Below are positions 57,597 to 63,837 of a stretch of 63,837 nt of DNA, in pieces. This DNA comes from Chara braunii (lineage: Eukaryota; Streptophyta; Charophyceae; Charales; Characeae). The stretch lies in NCBI GenBank assembly GCA_003427395.1, contig BFEA01000300.1:934255-998091 (forward strand), given 5' to 3'. The position numbers and the translations under genes were made by a program. The stretch's first letter is position 1; every line of letters starts with the position of its first letter. Under the pieces are notes generated by a model. It ran no database searches. It worked only from the letters and a program-made list of their open reading frames with translations, and was not told the origin of the DNA.

Positions 57597-58557
57597 ATGT
57601 TACTCCCAGCGTTGACTACTGACCAAATATAACAAGACAACGTGTATTCCGATTACGACCTAGAAACGAAAACCGAGGAGGGACCTCCTTGAAGAAGAAA
57701 TTGGTTCAGGTAGATATCGGAGGCATCGAGTCGGGTCTATAAAATTTGATAGGAAGACTTTACCTGATGTTGCGTAACCAATACAGATATCACTGTTAAG
57801 ATAACAACACAGTGCGCTGCAATCCGGCCTGATCAACCGACTATGGTGGGTTGAGACCAAAGTCGTCGATCCCCTCGCATTAGACTTCATGTGGGATGGT
57901 AAATATTGACTTAGGTTAAGACCCTCGTCCAAAGAGTGAGATTCAATTATGATTCCTAACTCCTCGGACACCCAACGAGATCCTAACAAATAAAGTCTAA
58001 AGTTGTGGGGAGGGACTACTATCATTGTCTTCCTTGGTGACCTATGTAACTGTAGTATGGATCAAGTATCCCCATTTGGGGTTTATATGATAGAAATAAT
58101 CTTTCTTGGGTATGGCGCACCAAGGGGGAAAGTGAGGGTCGTCAAACCGCAACTTCATCCAAGAAATCAGATTTTTATAACTTGTCGCGTCAGAACGTCT
58201 TTGTTTGCATGTAGATTCTCCAACGACAGGGACATCGCTTAATGGGGTCCAGAAAAACTAACAGAGTTGCTCCTATTTTTGCATCCGATACCGTATCAAC
58301 CCCAGTTGTTGTGACAAAAACAGTTTAGAGTAAAAAATGAGAATGTTTTGGCATGTCGTCATTTCACAAACGTTTCGACTACTTTGGTCGAGGCTGCTAC
58401 TGTTTTCACCCGAAAATACATGTTCGGACGTTATATTCAACTTATCCTAAAAAAATCTATATTTTGTTTTTACTCGTTTTTTTTTCGAATATAACGCCCT
58501 TCGAATATAACGCATAACACACAAACGTTCTATTTGAAGGAGTGCCTGTAAAATATC

Positions 58558-58558
<1 letters not shown>
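57597..58558. other. Non-coding flank right of the outer element
   Basis: Unrelated to the LTR copies. Open frames of 79 codons (plus, 58003) and 121 codons (minus, 57660-58025) have no recognisable similarity. Near 58405-58510, TTCACCCGAAAATA and a repeated CGAATATAACGC echo the hairpin cluster at 646-806 in inverse orientation. Confidence 0.5.

Positions 58559-58617
<59 letters not shown>
58559..58617. repeat. T59 homopolymer
   Basis: Fifty-nine T in a row. It could be the poly-A tail of a minus-strand retroposon whose body lies to the right, but I see no recognisable body. Homopolymers this long are also prone to length error. Confidence 0.95.
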
Positions 58618-59528
58618 CCTTGTAGTACTTGTGTTCTGAAGAGCACCAAGCATCTCATCTTTATAAATTTAATAGAAAACAAAACATTTTTTTATCATTG
58701 TCGAGGATACAGACCCTTAGCATGTTGGAAAATGACCCTGCACGCCGTAAGTGAAGGTGGACCTGCAAATTTTGGCATTGAAGTTAGTAAGAGCAGAAAC
58801 TGTGACCCTATGGATTGGTTGTTGCGCATAACATATCCAACCAACTAGTGGGGCCCAACCCTTGGTTGCTTGAAGATGCTCAGGCCCAACCAAGATGCTA
58901 CGCTATAATACTTACAACCCCATGTCAATTTTGAAAAGGTTCCAAGACACAGGTATTGGAACATAGCGCATCCAGTCCTAAGAGGGTCAGTAGGATTGCG
59001 CCCGTGTAGAACATTATTGTTTGAAGGACTACAATCTATTTTGTTTTGTTTTATCCTTTTGGACATCCCACGCGGGCGACACTTGAGGAGGTGATAAAAG
59101 TATCCTCCTAAAGTGACCCCCCCCCCCCTTATTAAGGGTTCATTCTATTGGTTGGGCCCAGCATCAACTGGAAACTGAGTCCAACTTCCCTTACAGTTAA
59201 GAGCAATTATAACAACTATTGAATGTAGTGCCTGCATGACAACTGTTGTAAGAGGGGCATTGATTTTGTGCACCCTGCAGCACCTGTACCAGTGGGAATA
59301 CAACACCGTATCACCCTTCTGTGCAGTTTAGCAGGCAAGTTCAGTACCAGATAAAGCATCTGAGGGCATTGTTATACCCATTATCATTTCGTAGTGACAT
59401 TGGATGTATGAAGGAAACATCATTTAATAAAAAAGTAATAAGTGCGACTGGCTGGAATTGCAATCCGGTTTATTGTAATCTGCATTTATTTTTTTATTTT
59501 TATTTTTTAAGGATTATGCCACACTTTG
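58618..59528. other. Non-coding, no recognised feature
   Basis: Contains a C-run (about 59119-59128) and T-rich stretches (59488-59507). No convincing frame or RNA seen. Confidence 0.5.
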
Positions 59529-59541
59529 TCACGGTGTAATA

Positions 59542-59713
59542 CAGAGGCAATGTCGAAAGTCTCGAGCAAGCAAGCTTACTCGTTTTACCTCTCCATGACC
59601 CGGAAAAAAATAAATTGATATCGTTATGACCTTATGGACCACAAGTAAGATATTGAAGTGATCAGAATACACACTACACTTGATCTTAGCTAGAATGGCG
59701 AGAATGTTTGCAT
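59542..59713 (-). ncRNA. U2 snRNA-like sequence, probably a pseudogene
   Basis: The minus strand reads AGCTAAGATCAAGTGTAG, the U2 segment next to the branch-point pairing region, then CTGATCA...CAATATCTTA, TTGTGGTCC, AACGATATCAATTTATTTTTTT (given here in pieces), matching stem-loop II and the Sm site in order. The branch-point element is altered (GTAGTGTGTAT instead of GTAGTATCT). Downstream, AGAGGTAA pairs with TTGCCTCT through one U-G wobble valid only in minus-strand RNA, and CGAGTAAGC pairs with GCTTGCTCG, like the 3' stem-loops. The 5' stem-loop I is degraded and no plant upstream element is seen. Confidence 0.7.
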
Positions 59714-59879
59714 TGCTCATTTCCTTGCACAAATAAATAACTAAAAAACATGTCAGTCGTTCATCTCTTCCCCCCCTCAAAAAAAAATTGAACCTGCCTT
59801 CCAGCTTGAATCATTTGAGGTCGGGGTCCTCACAGTATACCCGGAATAAATATTGGCGGCATTACCCAACTTTGCTCGA

Positions 59880-60090
59880 ATGAGACCACTCGGAAAAATG
59901 TTACAAGAGGGAAACAAAACTGAGAGCAGAAGTCTCCTACTTTAGCATCACAATCTTTATTCTTAAAACGACCACTGGGACAAAACTGAGAGTTCACTTG
60001 AGAAAGTTTGACAGTGGGAAACAAAACTGAGAGCGAAAAAACCATCTACTTTGTCCTCACAATGCCTACTCTAAAAACTACCACTTCAAC
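59880..60090. repeat. Minisatellite with GGGAAACAAAACTGAGAG
   Basis: About three imperfect copies of a roughly 60-bp unit are present: (G)GGAAACAAAACTGAGAGC, then CTACTTT...CACAAT...CTTAAAA...CACT. Copies start near 59908, 59967 and 60016. Confidence 0.7.
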
Positions 60091-60185
60091 AAAACAGTCT
60101 CGTTTGTCCATACCTAAAATAGTATACATCATTGATGCACAGTGATGTGAGTGGGTGCCTACACACACTACCACCACGTGTATAC

Positions 60186-60350
60186 CCTCCCTAAAGTGGG
60201 GGTGCGAATAAAAATTGTAAGAGTTAACATAGTACAAAAAACTCCCTAAAATGGAGGTTCATAAATAAAAAAATGCAAAAGCTAACATAGTAAGTAACAA
60301 CCTCCCTAAAGTGGGGGTTTGCAAGAAAAATTGTAGTAGCGAACAAAAAA
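60186..60350. repeat. Minisatellite with CTCCCTAAAGTGGGGGT
   Basis: Three copies of a unit of about 58 bp run in a row, each with CTCCCTAAA(G/A)TGG(G/A)GGT, then A-rich sequence and a GCTAACATAGTA-like end. Confidence 0.8.
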
Positions 60351-60498
60351 AGTTACACATTAGTTTATTGACGCGTTTGTCAAACATACAACACTGTAGA
60401 CGTCAGAGCCTGATTGTAAGCTTCATATACAATCATGCAAGCTCAAACAAAGCAAACTTTAAAGTTTAAGAACATAAAAATCATTGACACAAACTAAC

Positions 60499-60880
60499 TC
60501 AACACCAAACATGAAATTGTTTGGCGTGAAGTTGTGAATCGTGCACAAGAATGGTACACTTCTCGCACTCGCTGACCCCAAAGCAGATAATGTCATCAAC
60601 AACAATTACATCAGACAGTATCCCTTCGAAGAAACTTGGATCAATTATGTCAGTCATCTTCTTCATGTCCTTCATGGAGTCAACTACAGTGTACTTGAAC
60701 TCTTTGCATGTGATCATTGATTCAGGGCTATAAACAATGCGATGTAGGTATTGCCACCGACTGCCAGGTTCAACTCCAATCGCATCAACAAGAATGAAAT
60801 ATGCAGGCACTTGCAGAAGCTCCAGATTAAAACCATCTGCCGCTTCCGTGATCCCTTTAACGAAGGCAACATTTCCACTC
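60499..60880 (-). pseudogene. Open frame downstream of transposase, unknown
   Basis: A minus frame joins EAADGFNLELLQVPAYFILV to an open 103-codon stretch (60810-60499) with GVEPGSRWQYLHRIVYSPES and DVIVVDDIICFGVSECEKC. I recognise no domain. It could be the C-terminal part of the neighbouring transposase or an unrelated gene remnant. Confidence 0.35.
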
Positions 60881-61012
60881 TTCCATATTTAGAGTGGAGT
60901 TGAACAATGCTCATAATAGTGCATGCAGCTTCACCCAGTTAAAGTCTGCTTTCAACTAGAGTCCGCAGACTTTGAATGCATTGGTGATTTTTTGCTTGAT
61001 CTTCGTTTGAAC

Positions 61013-61884
61013 TCAAGTACAAACCCAATCAGCCATCATCTGATAGGACGAACACTTCGGATTGCCTGCTTTTGTTTGCAGGCTCGTGTTTTGGAGTGCC
61101 CTTTGAATGTGCCCATCATACTCGGGATTGTAGTGTTGTTGACAATAGCGATTGACTGCCACGTCAAGTGGATGCAACAAGCTCGTGAGGTTGGGCGGAA
61201 TGATCACTACATGTATGTTCATCTTCTTCAGTCGATCATTATCTGCAACTTCAAATGTGGTCCATAACTGTCCACAATGAGGGGGACTGGGCACGATCGA
61301 ATGCAGTCTGTCGTCGGTTGACAATGGTGTTGTTTATGTATGACATGAGTAAGTTATCGCTCAACATATCAGTGCTCATTCACCTCCACATGCACTGAAG
61401 CATTAATGACTGACTTATTTCTTAACTTTAAAAAAAGGATGTGAGGTTTCAAAATTTCACCTGTAAGTGAGATCGTGAAGATTGAAGTGAACCTTTTGTG
61501 TGATGTGCCACCTTTTCACAGCAACACATCTCGTGTTCCCCATTTGGCAAGAGTAGATGAAGGCTCTGTCTCGAAATAACGGGAAACCTGATCCATATTG
61601 AAAATGTTCTTCGAAACTATTTTATTATTTTCAACCACCCGATGCACTTTGTAAATGAATTGTCTGCAAAGATCTGCAGCATCTTCAGGAATGCATCGTG
61701 TTGTAGTGTGTCTATGTAGAACAAAATGCTTTCGCCGTTTGAACTGTGACAGCCACTCTTCGAATGCGGCAAACTCCACACCCTCTGGCTCATCTTCTTC
61801 CTCTATTCTGTGTTGGTGAATTAATTGTGCCTTTGCTTTTATGTATTGCTTCTTCACTCTTAGCTCTTCCTTATTTTTCACCAA
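61013..61884 (-). pseudogene. pogo/Tigger-type (DDE_1) transposase, broken
   Basis: The N-terminal frame (61884-61516) holds the end of a CENP-B-type DNA-binding region (FEEWLSQFKRRKHFVLHRHT) and the first catalytic Asp in IFNMDQVSRYFETEP (the family usually reads MDE or MDQ). A stop and frame breaks follow. VPLIVDSYGPHL (about 61.28 kb) carries the second Asp. The frame 61324-61013 has IHVVIIPPNLTSLLHPLDVA with the third Asp, then MMADWV. All three acidic positions are recognisable but spread over different frames, so it is dead. No terminal inverted repeats identified. Confidence 0.85.
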
Positions 61885-62580
61885 AATTCATTCTTCGAGT
61901 TCATCCTCTAAGTCTACGTGGTCCGATTTCCTTCCCCCTCCAAGTAACCGACGCTGTGTGCGGCTGACCTTTGTCTTGTCTAAAAAAAAGTTTTTCTTCA
62001 CGTTGATGCACTCATTGGCGAATGGTCGTTGTCCTGACAAAGTGCAGCTTGGCGAGAGTATTCATCCCCTTCCCTTTCTCCCCTCGTGTGTAATCTTGTA
62101 TGATGTCCAACTTTGCTTTGATTGACAACGATCTTTGTAGTATGTTGTTTTTTGCAGCATTGGTAGGGGTCATGGTTCTGCTCTTTTGACTGTCCTCCTC
62201 AATCCCAACCTCGTGCCCCCTTCTTCCTCTCTCCTCTTAATCTCCAATTGAGGGAGTGCTCATAGTCTCTCCCACTGTGAAGTAGAATGGATGAAGGCAG
62301 ACCTCTTCCTCTGATCACAAAAGATAAATGATACATTATTCATAATTACAAAGATAAAAATCATCGGGAAAGTACTACCGTTTTGTGGAAAACAAAAGGA
62401 TAAAAATGTAAACATTATCGATGAGTACAGACAAAGCTTCGTGATTGTGAGTGCAATTCACTGATGCAGAAGGGGGAAAAACAAATTGCAAGCGTGGACA
62501 GGAGATAGTATATTTCGTTACAGTAGGGCTACGTCCGCCCCCCGCAGTCCTGATGGTACGTGTTTTCAAAATGACACTCT
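61885..62580. other. Non-coding, no recognised feature
   Basis: Short open frames only. It may include the 5' part of the transposon, but no terminal repeat is visible. Confidence 0.45.
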
Positions 62581-62588
62581 TTCCTGTA

Positions 62589-62589
62589 G

Positions 62590-62629
<40 letters not shown>

Positions 62630-62665
62630 GCACGCACGCACCCTCCCCACACACACACACAAAAG
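62589..62665. repeat. (CT)n(CA)n microsatellite
   Basis: CT repeats run into CA/CGCA repeats and a second CA run after CCCTCCC. Confidence 0.95.
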
Positions 62666-62825
62666 TTGAACACTTTTCTCAAAAGTGTTGCTAACTCTGG
62701 GCGATGTGGTCAGTCCTTATCGGTCGGTCAAATGCATATTGTCAAACTGTCGGGGTTCAAGCTCCTGATGAGTAGGTGAAAGTCCGACGATAGAGTCTCG
62801 CACAATCATGTTTTTTCTAATTGTA

Positions 62826-62975
62826 TAGCGAATATGACAACACACACACACAAACACACATACAAACATACACACATACACACATACAAACATACACACA
62901 TACACACATACACATAATTTCTTATGAAACTATTATGGTTTTTTCAGTGGGGTTGTCTATAGCGAACGTGACAAC
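62826..62975. repeat. CA/CATA microsatellite with repeated lead sequence
   Basis: CACACA and CATACA runs (62838-62920) are preceded by TATAGCGAATATGACAAC. Nearly the same lead, TATAGCGAACGTGACAAC, recurs at about 62958-62975 before another CA stretch, and ATATGACAACACACAC occurs again at 63434. The lead and repeat appear to have been copied together. Confidence 0.8.
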
Positions 62976-63050
62976 TCAGACACACACGTACAGAAAAATA
63001 GAACTGAGTCACAGAGTAACGAATGGACTGCGACACAATGGACTGCGACA

Positions 63051-63163
63051 CTTGGGGACATTCGTTAAAATTTGACTCACAACACATTCAAATGGACCGC
63101 AACATTTGGAGAAGATTAGCATGACCCCCACACAAGGATGAGACACATAAATCGAGAAATATG
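63051..63163 (+). ncRNA. U6 snRNA-like sequence, interrupted, probably a pseudogene
   Basis: The plus strand has the U6 5' part (CTTGGGGACATTCGTTAAAA, 63051-63070, U6: TTCGGGGACATCCGATAAAA) and the 3' part (GAGAAGATTAGCATGACCCC at about 63109-63127, then CACAAGGATGA and ACATAAATCGAGAAAT, 63128-63160). About 25 extra bases lie between the two parts. The ACAGAGA box reads TTTGGAGA. The AGC triad and most 3' nucleotides are kept. No Pol III T-run terminator and no plant upstream element. GGACTGCGACACAATGGACT-type repeats precede it. Confidence 0.75.
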
Positions 63164-63196
63164 CCCCCCTTCCAAAGAAAAATAAATAAATTGCAA

Positions 63197-63335
63197 AGTA
63201 TCTGACCCAGTTCACCAGTTACAGACACCCTTAATGCGAATGTATCTGGCCCAGTTCGTCAGTTGCATACATTGAAGTCGATTTTCTACTGCAAATTCAC
63301 TCAATGTATACAACGGATGGACTTGGTCAGATACT
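63197..63335. repeat. Palindromic MITE-like element, copy 2, with an extra half arm
   Basis: Arms 63239-63275 and 63301-63335 are inverted repeats with about seven mismatches in 35, sharing TATCTG(A/G)CC and GTATACATTGA with copies 1 and 3. A further single arm (GTATCTGACCCAGTTCACCA) lies at 63198-63217. Confidence 0.75.
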
Positions 63336-63366
63336 GTCGAAACGAGGGCGCCCCATGATCAGAGTG

Positions 63367-63440
63367 CTCTCTCTCTCTCTCTCTCTTTTTTTTTTTTTTT
63401 CTCTCTCTCTCTCTCTCTTACAAACATACATACATATGAC

Positions 63441-63473
<33 letters not shown>
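63367..63473. repeat. (CT)n, T-run, (CT)n and (CA)n microsatellites
   Basis: CT repeats are interrupted by T16 and followed by a CATA stretch and a CA run ending near 63472. Confidence 0.95.
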
Positions 63474-63598
63474 GAACGAATGAACGAGCGGCAAAGAAAA
63501 TCAAGAAATGCGGCCGCAAAGAAGATAACAATTCGTGAAGTATCGACTTTTCTAGACTCTCTTGATTTTATTATTGTGCCATGTGTGGTGAGCGTGTA

Positions 63599-63657
<59 letters not shown>
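63599..63657. repeat. (TG)n(GA)n microsatellite
   Basis: A long TG run ends in GAGAGAGATT, which is the reverse complement of AATCTCTCTC right of palindromic copy 3. Confidence 0.95.
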
Positions 63658-63828
63658 TTCACAAATGGTGGGCGTTGAAGGCACCCTCGATGTGTTTGTA
63701 TCTAGCCCAGTCCGTCGGTTCTATACATTGGACTCCATTTTGTGCAGCAAATCGACTAAATGTATACGAGTGACGAACTTGGCCAGATACATTCATATGG
63801 TCAGTGGCTAATCTCTCTCTCTCTGTAT
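63648..63828. repeat. Palindromic MITE-like element, copy 3, with flanking GA/TC arms
   Basis: Core arms 63697-63729 and 63759-63791 (TGTATCTAGCCCAGTCCGTC and its partner) are imperfect inverted repeats. Outside them GAGAGAGATT (left) and AATCTCTCTC (right) are also inverted, so the palindrome extends into the microsatellites as in copy 1. Confidence 0.75.
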
Positions 63829-63837
63829 CTTTTTTTT

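Noticed and set aside
12680-57601. Target-site duplication for the outer element
   Set aside because: Left ACAT and right ATGT do not match directly, so I do not claim one; one edge may be altered by recombination.
57660-58025. A 121-codon minus-strand ORF as a host gene
   Set aside because: No recognisable domain, no supporting structure, and the length is expected by chance here.

Overview
This window reads as nuclear DNA of a plant-lineage eukaryote, most likely the charophyte alga Chara braunii. The basis is the style of the Ty3/gypsy Gag, protease, reverse transcriptase (RT) and integrase (IN) fragments, which I recall from Chara predicted proteins (from memory, not searched). A tRNA-Asp primer-binding site of the kind used by plant Ty3/gypsy elements agrees. 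I find no intact host protein-coding gene. Nearly everything is decayed transposable elements plus satellites.

Layout. 1-820: CA/TG/GA microsatellites, an imperfect palindromic element and a cluster of short hairpins. 821-5211: a 5'-truncated copy (copy 0) of a very long LTR. 5212-6856: non-coding, with a second, tRNA-iMet-type primer-binding site at 6844-6855. 7250-11440: a plus-strand Ty3/gypsy relic with RNase H, integrase and a Gag-like coiled-coil region. 11369-11579: a near-perfect 51-bp inverted repeat. 11580-12684: AT-rich non-coding DNA. 12685-57596: a nested pair of minus-strand giant LTR retrotransposons. 57597-63837: non-coding DNA with a T59 tract, U2- and U6-snRNA-like sequences, a decayed pogo/Tigger-type transposase, minisatellites, and two more palindromic elements set in microsatellites.

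The nested structure is the main reconstruction. The outer element has LTR A (12685-19218) and LTR D (50248-57596). Its interior reads on the minus strand: primer-binding site (50228-50245), Gag with zinc knuckle (about 49.9-48.0 kb), protease (about 47.45-47.10 kb), an interruption, then RT, RNase H and integrase (27.8-24.3 kb), a second Gag-like ORF (24.3-21.8 kb) and a non-coding tail. The interruption is the inner element, 27821-47101, with LTR B (27821-33932), LTR C (40068-47101), a primer-binding site (40048-40065), an intact 224-codon ORF and a gag, but no visible pol. The outer pol reading frame stops at one edge of the inner element and resumes at the other. By eye, A/D differ by about 25 positions in 300 and B/C by about 20 in 420, which fits an older outer element.

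The LTRs are 6.1-7.3 kb, unusually long, and are largely built of tandem arrays. One array is a row of hairpins sharing the loop core CCAATCTTATGG, with variable stems that stay complementary, sometimes through paired changes between copies. A second hairpin array lies further right, and a repeat of about 123 bp lies to the left of the first. These covarying hairpin arrays are the best candidate here for an undescribed functional structure.

One assembly artefact stands out. At 45242-45279 the sequence matches the Tn5 mosaic-end junction of Nextera mate-pair libraries, flanked by a 17-base direct repeat that is single copy in the sister LTR.
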